Of a stretch of 64,000 nucleotides of DNA, positions 45,003-54,973 are shown piece by piece; the stretch's first letter is position 1; every line of letters starts with the position of its first letter. The notes under the pieces are model-generated. The model saw only the letters and a program-made list of their open reading frames with translations, did no database searches and was not told the DNA's origin. A program made the position numbers and the translations under genes. This DNA is from Adiantum capillus-veneris. Lineage: Eukaryota; Streptophyta; Polypodiopsida; Polypodiales; Pteridaceae. The DNA is taken from the NCBI GenBank assembly GCA_014529385.2, contig CM043946.1, forward strand, positions 38,765,558-38,829,557. Direction: 5' to 3'.

Positions 45003-48000
45003 TTAAGAGATCTCTCTCTCATCCTCGCATAACTCAGCATAACTTCCTATATCTATATAGAGCTCTCCGTTTAAACACATATCCTCTGTTTCATTTTGTA
45101 GCTGCTCTGCATGCACCCCATATAGAGTAGTAGCATCTTGATGCTCATCTGGCACCACCGCAGCGGCTTCTGATTGAGCATCTTCTCTGATCTCCTCCAT
45201 TGATGTCGTTGTGATTGGCACATGGTAGCCTTCATACGTCCTTGCACTACGAGGGGCTACCTCTATGACGTACCACCAGTTTGATGTAGACTTTGTAGGA
45301 TGAAATATTACCTGCCAGAGCCACATAACTTACATGAGAGCTTTCAAGCACATAACTTGTAAAAGGGGGATGTTAACTATTTACATACTTACTTGTTCAC
45401 AATGCTCGGGTAGTACGAAAGTGTCTCTTAGGTCAGTCCATTTCTTAGTAGAATCCACCTCAAGAAAACCAGACTCTCCTCTACGCACAGTAGCGTTGCG
45501 ACCCTCCATGATTATCTTGAACCATTGCACGTCGAACAAGTCGACAAAAAATCCTCTGTAATCGATCCTCAAAATCTCTTGCAGCGTGCCGAAGTAAGTG
45601 AGTTCCGCCACAACAGGATCTGCATCAGAGGAACGTCGTCGACTAGACTGTTCAAATTTTGCCATGATTCCACAATCTTGAGTAAAACGCTTTTTGTCGA
45701 TTCGTTCCACCCTAAAATGTCGACCTTTACGCCATGCTACTGTGTATGACTTATACTACAACGAACAAAGATTATGAGTGGCCGTTCAAACGTTTATAAA
45801 TAAAGTCGCTTGCTAGTCGTACATTGCAAACTTACCTTGGTCGCGCAACCCCGAGAGTACTCCCACTCTTCTTCAGTCACTTCGTCACCGCATTGTTGTG
45901 CGCTTTTCAATTGGTTGTGCAACCATCTTAAGCTCATGAAGGTTGGTAGGCTCTCCAGAACCTCTGGATAGTGCATCGGTGGTCGTCTTCCCCGTCTCCA
46001 CTCGATTCGTGCCCTTTGTCGCTCTTGCTTTGCATCCTCATATTGTGAAATCCACTTTTGCATCACTGGATTGTGAAGCATGCAAAATCGGTTGATTTTA
46101 GCCTCTAGAGCTTCCGTCATCTTCTTCTCAACACCGAGATTGCACATGACAATCCCAGATATGCGCTCATCGTCTATGGTTCGCCATAGCGTGTCCCGGG
46201 ATTTATCAAATCCGTCTAGCCACTCTCCAATGTACACTAGGGACTCTGATACCAACCAACCTTCTGCCATGCTACCCTCCGGACGTGCCTTTTGACGCAC
46301 ATATCCCTTAAGCGTTTTCATGAAACGCTCTAAGAAGAACATCCATCTGGAATGAACTGTGCCAGCTATTTCCACCTCATCAACTATGTGAACAAGAAGA
46401 TGCACCTGAATGGTTAGCATTGTAGTAGGAAAATGTTTCTCAAACATGCACACAAGCTCCGCAGCATTTAGTTTGGCGAATGGTATGGAGTCTACGTTGA
46501 TCTCCTTTTGTGAGATCCATTGCACCAGCTTTGCAAGTTTGTAGATTGTGTTACGGATGTCAAGAGACAAACATCCCTCAATGGCAACCGGTAAAATAAA
46601 CTGTAAAGTATGTGCAGCAATGATATTAAAGTCCACATTTTATGCAATGATATTAAAGTCCACTATGAACGTACCTAACACATTTTATGCCAATCGTGTG
46701 ACTTCAAACCGGTAATCTTTCCTTCTTTAGTAAAACACGTTCGGAGCGAGTGCATTACGCCAGTGGGGGTCCGCAAAGATCGAATGGTCTCTTTTACTTT
46801 GCGTTCTTGGGCTCTTGTGAAAATCCATGGTGCTTTAGGGAGTTTTATCGATCCATCAGACGCTGTTTGCGGCCAATATTGCTCCATACGATCCACATTT
46901 CTAAGGTCAACTCTGGCTCCCAAAGTATCTTTCTTGCCGGTCAAATGGTCCCATAGTAGATTACCCACATTCTTGAATATGTGCATTGGATCGAGCAAGT
47001 GATTGATCATGAGTCGGGGCCAGTATGGTAACTCGTACCATAGAGATAGTCTCTTCATCCCTGGAGGCAATCCGTCATCGCACATCTCCTTCTGCTCTAA
47101 CCATGCTTGTGCAGACATCCTTGGTGGCTCTCTTCCCAAAAAGCCGTCGCGTAACACATGATTCTCTGGAAGATACGCTTGATGACCTTCGTAGATTTGC
47201 TTCTTCAGTGAGGGTGCCCTACGTGCATTCAGTCTAGGTCCACATGTGACACATGCTCTGTATCCGCTTGTTTGAAGCCCTGCATGTATACACATGATAA
47301 TAGATCAACTATGGGAAAAAACAAGATTTACAGTGTCTGAGTGAGGAGTGTCAATAGATCACCTGAGCATTCTGTTAGCCCGGGATAGTCATGCATGGTC
47401 CACATTAGAATGCCTCTGATCAAAGCATTCCGTCGTCCTGTGTGTCGGCTCATATCCACCACCTCTATGCCAATCCACAATTGTTGTAGCTCTTCCAATA
47501 GTGGACAAAGATACACATCCATATTCCCCACTTTATATCGCCCTGGCACAATCAAGCTTAGCCATAGGTGCCCCTTCTTCGTAGTCAACCACGGGGGAAT
47601 GTTGTAGTTGACGATGACAACGGGCCATACACTGTAAGATGTTGATCTTTGACCAAATGGATTTACGCCATCCATAGCCAGGCCTAAGCGTAAATTTCGA
47701 GCTTCCCTGGAAAAATCCGACCATGTTCCATCTATATGTTTCCACGCTATGCAATCTGCAGGAATTCGTAGCACACCATCTGAAGATTTATTCTCCTCAT
47801 GCCATGATGCTAGGGCGGCCATGGACTTACATTCGAAGAAATGCTTGATGCGAGGAAGCAGAGGGAAATGTCGCAAAACCTTTTGTGGAATTTTTGTCCC
47901 GTGGAGATCTACTCGATATCTTTCGGAATCACATTTCGGACACTTCTCCATGTCTATGTATTCCCCTCTGAAAAGAATGCAGTCATTAGGACAAGAGTGG

Positions 48001-48731
48001 ATAGAATTGTAATCCATCCCCAAGTTTCGCAAAATCTTTCTTGCTTCATCTCGGGAATCTGGCATCACATTGTCAGCTGGTAGTATGTGCTCTTTCAGCA
48101 ATCTACACAACATAAAAATATGATACAGTCGTGTAAAAATCTATCAGATCATTATACATTTAGAGTTCTATTAAAGTAAACTAATTGTAATAGATCACCT
48201 GAAAAGCGTTGTGACGCTAGTGTCACTCCATCCAAACTTTGCCTGCATGTTGAGAAGAACCAGGAGTGCTTTCAATCTAGACATACGTGCTCCATTATAC
48301 AATGGCGTATCGGCTTCACTTTTCATATCATCATAGATAAGCCTTTCTGAATCCATGATCGTCTCGATCATTTCATCAATCTCGGGCTCAAACATTGCCT
48401 CGTTGGGAATGTGCTCTGCATGATCATCCCCCGAGCTTTCAGAGGCTACATCTTGTGGCCTCACATATGCTGCTTGACCAAAGCGCCTGCGAACACGTCT
48501 ATTGGGTTGCAAGATTGCTGCTTGTTGGCCAGCGTCAGAGTCCGACGAGTTATAATTGGCAACAACTCGATCTATAATAGATGGATCGAACTCGCCAAAT
48601 TCGCGAACGTGCTGCAAAGAAACACGTCTTGTCCGTCACACAGCATACTTGCATTGATTACAAGGACATAAGACCCTCGTTGAGAGATAGGTGTTTCGGT
48701 TGGACGGTCCCACATCCTCGTCGCTACTCAT
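45003..48731 (-). pseudogene. CACTA-2 TNP2 transposase, six exons with two in-frame stops
   Basis: Proposed exons on the minus strand: 48731-48199, 48102-47363, 47279-46675, 46600-45836, 45755-45393, 45311-45003, with matching phases and GT-AG borders. Order: a transposase-associated-type start (CPCNQCKY, HVREFGEF); Transposase_21/TNP2 (GMDYNSIHSCPNDCILFRGE, MDGVNPFGQRSTSYSVWPVV, LTECSG|LQTSGYRACVTCGP); DUF4218 (ILPVAIEGCLSLDIRNTIYK, GSMAEGWLVSESLVYIGEWL); and DUF4216 (YFGTLQEILRIDYRGFFVDL, TKSTSNWWYVIEVAPR). TNP2 is the DDE transposase that cuts and joins the element. TGA at 48636-48638 aligns with a sense codon in the CACTA-1 copy, and TAG at 46675-46677 sits where families usually have Gln at an exon end. 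Both suggest inactivation. Confidence 0.85.
46615..46668. repeat. Short tandem duplication in a TNP2 intron
   Basis: GCAATGATATTAAAGTCCAC occurs twice about 33 bp apart in the intron between TNP2 exons 3 and 4. The upstream copy lies next to the donor site. Confidence 0.75.
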
Positions 48732-48793
48732 AATGAGGATAAAAAACTTATAACCTGGACAACAAATTTAATATTCTATTGGCATTCTTCGTC

Positions 48794-48795
<2 letters not shown>

Positions 48796-48880
<85 letters not shown>
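48796..48880. repeat. (CT)n microsatellite upstream of TNP2
   Basis: About 85 bp of pure CT directly upstream of the TNP2 start. On the transcribed strand it is a GA tract. Confidence 0.95.
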
Positions 48881-48881
<1 letters not shown>

Positions 48882-48889
48882 ACCTCACA

Positions 48890-49085
48890 TTCTCTAGTCA
48901 TGTCCAATCCCCGCACACCTCGGTCTAGAGGTGCACGGAGATCAGAACCACCGGGTTATAATCTCGTCTTTATTGGTCAAAACCTATATTTGTGAGTACA
49001 AGAAATCTACACACCCACGTCTACATGATACTGCATGTAGTGGACAAAACCCCTTTGCCTCTTCTCTAGCTGTAGCACTTCTTTT
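48890..49085 (-). promoter_or_regulatory. Conserved upstream region of CACTA-2 TNP2
   Basis: Counterpart of 38935-39125 in CACTA-1 (CACCTCGGTC, ACGGAGATCAGAACCACCGG, TCTTTATTGGTCAAA). Here a (CT)n tract lies between the block and the gene. Confidence 0.55.
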
Positions 49086-49798
49086 CATCTTAACATCTTT
49101 TCACTGTTCGTCTAACTCTAAACCCTAAACCGTAAGTAATTCTTGCGTGGACTCGATCTAACGTAAATAAGCGTAAATCTAAATAAACGTAAATCTAACT
49201 AAAAATAAAGCTAAATCTAATTTAACGTAAGTCTAATGACTAGAGGTTGTCTAGATGGTCATTGTGTCGAGGATGTAGTGACTCTTGCCGCCCTGAAGAT
49301 CCACCTTCTTCCCTATCTTCTGAAGACATTTCACCTGTACTTTTGGATCGACGGAGCCCACCATGAGTGAAGGCAGCAATACCCTATATTCCATTGAGGG
49401 CTTTCTTCACCCGCTTCATGCAGGCATCGCAGTCTATGGAGACCTAAATCTAATCTAATATAACGTAAATCTAAATCTAGCTTAAATAAATGTAAATCTA
49501 GTTAAAAATAAACCTAAATCTAATTTAATGTAAGTCTACATATAACCTAATCTTTAATGTCTTTTAAGATAGTTTCCTACGACGTTATAACTCTCTTCTT
49601 CTTGTGTGTGTGCGCGTGTGTGGATGTGTGTGCCAATAAAAAGAGATAAATGGTATAACCTTTCTATCACCCATGCCAAGTATGATAGATTGATTATGCC
49701 ATTTCCCTCTTGAATAATAGGTCTTGAGTTCAACTCCTCGTCGGCTAGATCTTTAGGTCTTTTAATTTTAATTAGTTTCCTACGACGTTAAATTAGTT
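49086..49798. other. CACTA-2 5' spacer: ACGTAAATCTAA-type repeats and a tRNA-like block
   Basis: Degenerate repeats of ACGTAAATCTAA/AAATAAACCTAAATCTA at about 49150-49240 and 49445-49545 flank a unique segment. A tRNA-like block lies at about 49690-49735 (TGATAGATTGATTATGCC, then GAGTTCAACTCC as a weak B box) and resembles the block at 19590. No gene. Confidence 0.5.
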
Positions 49799-50027
49799 TC
49801 TCTCTCTTTCTCTCTCAATGTGTGTGCGTTTTTTTGGATCGTATGCATGTTTTCTCTCTCTTTTCCTCTCTCAATGTGTGCGTTTTTTGTTTATGCATGT
49901 TCTCTCTCTCTTTTCCTCTCTCAATGCGTGCGTTTTTTGTTTATGCATGCTCTCTCTCTCTTTTTCTCTCTCAATGTGTGTGTGCATTCTTTGTTTATGT
50001 ATGTGTGTGTGCGTTTTTGTTTTTGTT

Positions 50028-50030
<3 letters not shown>
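49799..50030. repeat. Minisatellite of about 56-bp units
   Basis: Four head-to-tail units of CTCTCTCAATGTGTGCGTTT and TTTGTTTATGCATG, passing into (CT)n at 50031-50083. Confidence 0.85.
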
Positions 50031-50085
<55 letters not shown>

Positions 50086-50236
50086 AACACTATGTGTGTG
50101 TGTATGTGTGTGTGTGAGAGAGAGAGAGAGGGAGAGAGAAAGAGGGGAAGGGAACATGAGAATGAGGAGAGGGAAGGAGCATACCTGGCTCTCCTTCCTC
50201 TCCTCGTGTGTGTGTGTGTGTGTGTGTGTGGAGAAG

Positions 50237-50282
<46 letters not shown>
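50031..50282. repeat. Compound (CT)n, (GT)n, (GA)n microsatellite
   Basis: CT run 50031-50083, GT runs at about 50093-50117 and 50205-50230, GA run 50241-50282. Repeated-residue reading frames on both strands here are artefacts. Confidence 0.95.
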
Positions 50283-50283
<1 letters not shown>

Positions 50284-50319
50284 GGGAGAGCGTTACCTGC
50301 TCCTTGCTTGAGGGCGCCG

Positions 50320-50485
50320 AAAAACTCAGATCTGAGATCTGAGTTTTTGGGCGCGCTCGGTTAATTTTTTACCCCAGTCGGCGTCGCTATGAGCGTCGCA
50401 AATTTACAAAGAAATTTGCGACGCTCATAGCGACGCCGGGAATTTTTTTTTTTAACGTCGCTAATATGAAGAGCCTCTTGTAGTG
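50320..50485. repeat. CACTA-2 right subterminal hairpins and TIR
   Basis: Two strong inverted repeats precede the TIR. The first is 14 bp with one spacer base (arms 50320-50333 and 50335-50348, AAAAACTCAGATCT type). The second is perfect, 27 bp with a 6-bp loop (arms 50379-50405 and 50412-50438), built from head-to-head GCGTCGCTATGAGCG units. CCTCTTGTAGTG ends the element. Confidence 0.92.
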
Positions 50486-51664
50486 AAATCTACATGCTTC
50501 AACCAAAGGGGTATGAAGTAAAAGGTAAGGAGAAAATGGTTTGCAGATTAAAGAAGAGCTTGTATAGTTTAAAGCAAGCATCAAGACAATGGTACTTGAA
50601 GTTTGATCGATGGATGTTAGATCATGGATTCACAAGATGCAACTCGGATCACTACGTCTACACGAAGAATTTGGGAGATGGGAAATTCATCATCCTAATG
50701 TTATGTTGATGACATGTTGATTGCAAGTGCTAACATGCAGGACATCAAAGACCTAAAAGAGGAGCTGTCTAAATCTTTTTCAATGAAAGATTTAGGTGCT
50801 GCAAAGAGAATACTTGGTATGAAAATATCAAGGGATAGGACGAAGAAGACAATAAAGCTATCTCAAGAAGATTACATCAAGAAGGTACTAGAAAGGTTTG
50901 CAATGCAAAATGCAAAACCAGTTTCTACACCTTTGGCTGGTCACTTTAACCTAATGAAGGATATGTGTCCAAAGACACAAGAGGAGATAGCCTATATGTC
51001 TAAAGTTCCATATGCTACAGCGGTAGGTTCTCTAATGTATGCTATGGTCTGGACAAGGCCAGACATTGCACATGCAGTGGGAGTTGTGAGTAGGTTCATG
51101 GACAACCCAGGTAAAGAGCATTGGCAAGTTGTGAAGTGGATACTTAGGTATCTAAAAGGGACAACAACAAATGCTTTGTATTTTGGAGGAACTAATATTT
51201 TTCTAGAAGGGTATGCTGATGCAGATATGGCAGGTGACAAAGATACTCGAAGGAGCACTACTGGCTATGTGTTCATGGTTGGAGGCACAGCAGTAAGCTG
51301 GGCTTCAAAGCTGCAGAAAGTGGTTTCACTTTCTACCACGGAAGCAGAGTATGTAGCAATGACGGAGGCAAGCAAAGAAATTTTGTGGCTTCACAGATTC
51401 TTAGAAGAGCTTGGATTCAAACAAGACAATTGTGTCTTGTACAGTGATAGCCAAAGCGCTATCCATCTTGCGAAGAACTCAGCCTTTCATTCAAGGACAA
51501 AGCACATTGAGGTGAGATATCACTTCATACGCACTCTTTTGGAAGAGGGACAGCTAAAGCTAGGAAAGGTGCATACAAGTGAAAATCCTGCAGACATGTT
51601 TACAAAGGTGGTCAACAAGGACAAGTTGAGCTTTTTCTCATCTTCAATTGGCATTCAAGGATAA
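50486..51664 (+). pseudogene. Copia B reverse transcriptase 3' part and RNase H
   Basis: Resumes after CACTA-2 with IYMLQPKGYEVKGKE and CRLKKSLYSLKQASRQWY. A one-base frameshift falls inside the catalytic box, so YVDDMLIAS is read in a new frame from about 50706. The remaining RT (STPLAGHFNLMK, YATAVGSLMYAM) and RNase H (YADADMAGD, TTEAEYVAMTEA, YSDSQSAIHLAKN, RTKHIEVRYHFIR) are otherwise continuous to the stop at 51664. A purine-rich AAGTGGCAGA just before the 3' LTR is the likely polypurine tract. Confidence 0.92.
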
Positions 51665-51724
51665 GAAGCCAGGATGGAAAGCAGTCACAGGTTTGGTTTG
51701 GAGATCAGTCTCCAAGTGGCAGAT

Positions 51725-52324
51725 TGTTAAGTATGGAGCCTGATTTACCCTTGATATTTTCTGTGGTAAAAGCGCACATTTGTAAGGCCCCCATTATGAG
51801 GAGAAGCCATTGTGCGTGAAGAAAAATCACTCACCGGAAACCAAAATTTTCATGGACAAGAATCGCCGGAATATTCTTTTTCGCCGGAATATTATGGCCG
51901 GACGGCGGCCGGAAAGTGGTTGAAAAACAACCGGTCGGTTGGCCGCTGGCCGGTGGTCGGAAGTCAATGGCCGGTGGCCGGTGGCCGAATTCAAAAGCGG
52001 ACTTGTCTTCTCAAGGACGGCCACACATGGGCGGATTGGAGGGTCCGATTTGGACTTATTCGCACAAGGGCGGCTACACATGGCTGCCTCTCATAAGAGA
52101 GGGCAACTCTTTTGGCCTATAAATAGAGGCCATTTCTACACACATTTCATAGTGTGAAGTTGATGCAACAAGGTGAGTGTGAGGTGGTGAGAGTGAAGCA
52201 AGGTGGGAGCTCCATTAAGGGTATAATCCCTTTGTAAACTACTTCTTGTTTTGAAGTACTAAAGCCATTGAGTGGCTGCTTTCCCGTGGACATAGCCAAC
52301 ATTGGGGGAACCATGTATATCGTG

Positions 52325-52367
<43 letters not shown>

Positions 52368-52452
52368 CTATAATCTCTTGTGTGTGAAATATATCTCTCT
52401 CCATTAAGTAATCTACTCAAATATCTATTTAGCTACGTCTTATTTCCTAACA
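51725..52452 (+). repeat. 3' LTR of copia B
   Basis: 728 bp. Homologous to 39314-40068 with several small indels and a longer (CT)n tract (about 52330-52363). Confidence 0.93.
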
Positions 52453-54305
52453 ACACGCAACCGGATTTGACCTGCTGCTTGTGCATTTGGCGTTTCTTCT
52501 ATCCGTTAGACGGCTTTCCATACGCACTCTTGACATTGCCTAAAGATTACCTAATCGTCTATGGATGGTTTCAGAAGACATAGAAGCCATTTCCGAAGTC
52601 TGTTTGCGTTTTTCCGTAGAAAAACGCAACCGGATTTGACCTACGGCTTGTGTATTTGAAGTTTCTTTGATCCGTTTGACCTACGGCTTGTCATACACGC
52701 TCTTGACATTGGCTAAAGACTACCTAATCGTCTACAGATGGTTTCAGAAGACATAGAAGCCATTTCCGAAGTCCGTTTGCGTTTTTCTGTAGAAAAACGC
52801 AACCGGATTTGACCTACGGCTTGTGTATTTGACGTTTCTTCTATCCGTTTGACCTATGGCTTGCCATACGCGCTCTTGACATTGCTTAAAGACTACCTAA
52901 TCATCTACAGATGGTTTCAGAAGGCATAGAAGTCATTTTCGAAGTCCGTTTGCCTTCTTTCCGTAGAAAAACGCAACCGGATTTGACCTACAGCTTGTGT
53001 ATTTGGCGTTTCTTCTATCCATTAGACGTACGGCTTACCATATGCGCTCTTGACATTGCCTAAAGAATACCTAATCGTCTACAGGTGGTTTCAGAAGGCA
53101 TAGAAGCCATTTCCGAAGTCTGTTTGCGTTTTTCCGTAGAAAAACGCAACCGGATCTGACCTACGGCTTGTGTATTTGGCGTTTCTTCTATCCGTTTGAC
53201 CTACGGCTTGCCATACGCGCTCTTGACATTACCTAAAGACTACCTAATCGTCTACGGATGGTTTCAAAAGGCATAGAAGCCATTTCCGAAGTTTGTTTGC
53301 GTTTTTCCGTAGAAAAACGCAATCGAATTTGACCTACGGCTTGTGTATTTGACGTTAATTCAAACCCATTGACCTACGGCTTGCCATACGCGCTATTGAC
53401 ATTGCCTAAAGACTACCTAATCGTCTACGGCTGGTTTCAGAAGGCATAGAAGCCATTTCCGAAGTCCGTTTGCATTTTTCCGTAGAAAAACGCAATCGGA
53501 TTTGATCTACGGCTTGTGTATTTGGCGTTTCTTCTATCCGTTAGACCTACGGATTGCCATACGAGCTCTTGACATTGCCTCAAGACTACCTAATTATCTA
53601 CGGATGGTTTCAGAAGGCATAGAAGCCATTTTCGAAGTCCGCTTGTGTTTTTCTGTAGAAAAACACAACCGGATTTGACCTACGGCTTGTGTATTTGGCG
53701 TTTCTTTGATCCGTTTGACCTACGGCTTGCCATATGCGCTCTTGACATTGCCTAAAGACTACCTAATCATCTACGGATGGTTTCAGAAGGCATAGAAACC
53801 ATTTCCGAAGTTCGTTTGCGTTTTTTCGTAGAAAAACGCAATCGGATTTGACCTACGGCTTGTGTATTTGACGTTTATTCAAACCCATTGACCTACGGCT
53901 TGCCATACGCGCTATTGACATTGCCTAAAGACTACCTAATCGTCTACGGATGGTTTCAGAAGGCATAGAAGCCATTTCCAAAGTCCGTTTGCGTTTTTCC
54001 GTAGAAAAACGCAACCGGATTTGACCTACGACTTGTGTATTTGGTGTTTCTTCTATCCGTTTGACCTACGGCTTGCCATACGCGCTTTTGACATTGCCTA
54101 AAGACTACTTAATCATCTACGGATGGTTTTAGAAGGCATACAAGCCATTTCTGCAGTTCGTTTACATTTTTCCGTAGAAAAACGCAACCGGATTTGACCT
54201 ACGGCTTGTGTATTTGACGTTAATTCAAACCCATTGACCTACGGCTTGCCATATGCGCTATTGACATTGCTTTAAGACTACCTAATGAACTACGGATGGT
54301 TTCAG
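52453..54305. repeat. 172-bp tandem satellite, about 10-11 monomers
   Basis: Monomers start ACGCAACCGGATTTGACC at about 52456, 52626, 52797, 52970, 53141, 53315, 53487, 53661, 53836, 54009 and 54183. Each has TTGACCTACGGCTTG twice, GACATTGCCTAAAGACTACC, and a perfect hairpin GCGTTTTTC-CGTA-GAAAAACGC. Two monomer types alternate irregularly (GGCGTTTCTTCTATCCG versus GACGTTAATTCAAACCC). The array belongs to CACTA-1 and was split by copia B. Confidence 0.95.
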
Positions 54306-54507
54306 CTAGTTGTTTTAGCTGCTTAGTCCACACCCAGCAGTTTAGGATTCCATAATATGTTATTTTGTCATTTTGTTATTCTAACCTAGTATCAGTCTAC
54401 CACATTGTAACTTTCTGGTCTCATAGGTCACTTTGGCCTTTTGAAGAGTTAACATAACATTTCATTTCATTTCTTTCTTTAATTTTAATTTTTTACGCAA
54501 ACCATAA

Positions 54508-54545
<38 letters not shown>

Positions 54546-54671
54546 AGTTTCAATTTCCTACGCACATTTTTCTCTCTCTTTAATTTCCTACACACACATT
54601 TCTCTCTCTCTCTCTTTCCTACACACACACACACCGCTCTCTATCTCTCTCTTTAATTTCCTACACGCACA
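54306..54671. repeat. CT/CA-rich microsatellite spacer (left of copia C)
   Basis: After a short unique stretch, CT runs alternate with TTTCCTACACACACA blocks (54508-54660). The same compound repeat resumes at 59815 on the other side of copia C. Confidence 0.85.
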
Positions 54672-54898
54672 TGTTGGAATTAGGGTTGCAGAGAAACGCA
54701 CACAGCTTCGAGAAGACGAAGGAAGCTCAAGGCACACAATAGAGAGTGTGTTACTTAGTGTGCAATGGAAAGATAGATAGCCCTAGAGTGATGGGCGTAT
54801 ATACAATGCACAGGGGAAAAAACCTCCTAAAGAGGAAAAAAATTCCCCAGCGGTCCTAGTGTGTTCACACACATCACTACCACATGTATATGGTAACA
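54672..54898 (-). repeat. 3' LTR of copia C
   Basis: 227 bp. Repeats 59588-59814. Confidence 0.95.
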
Positions 54899-54973
54899 AA
54901 TCCCCCCTGGAGTGATGCGGTGAACGAGAACTGGCACATGAGTAAAGGGAAGTGCCATGCCCTGAGGACAGGA

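Larger units (their letters stand above)
42808..50485 (-). mobile_element. CACTA-2: complete CACTA (En/Spm) transposon
   Basis: Perfect 12-bp terminal inverted repeats CACTACAAGAGG/CCTCTTGTAGTG bound 7678 bp. AAA lies directly outside both (42805-42807 and 50486-50488), the 3-bp target duplication. Removing the element and one AAA restores the copia RT frame GDLEEE|IYMLQPKG in phase. The minus strand encodes a TnpA-like protein (43421-44730) and a TNP2-type transposase (45003-48731), both with GT-AG introns. Subterminal regions carry arrays of TATAGCGACGC units. Long (CT)n, (GT)n and (GA)n tracts lie between the transposase 5' end and the right terminus. Confidence 0.97.
39314..52452 (+). mobile_element. 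Copia B: Ty1/copia retrotransposon carrying a CACTA insertion
   Basis: LTRs 39314-40068 and 51725-52452 begin TGTTAAGTATGG and end CCTAACA. They flank a + strand copia gag-pol that is split by CACTA-2 (42808-50485). Outside lie AAACG (39309-39313) and ACACG (52453-52457), a 5-bp target duplication with one mismatch, within the 172-bp satellite. Without CACTA-2 the element is about 5.46 kb. Domain wording (NQTWELVELPKGKRAL, ADADMAGD, Tork-like) suggests the Tork lineage (inference). Stops, frameshifts and integrase active-site substitutions make it inactive. Confidence 0.94.

Noticed and set aside
49120-49140. Interstitial telomere-like CTAAACCCTAAACC
   Set aside because: Barely two units; expected by chance in AT-rich sequence with CTAAA repeats.
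52453-54305. 172-bp satellite as a centromere
   Set aside because: Monomer length fits, but the array has only about 11 copies and sits inside a transposon; no wider array is visible.
52453-54305. CRISPR array
   Set aside because: Whole monomers repeat without unique spacers, and the sequence is eukaryotic.
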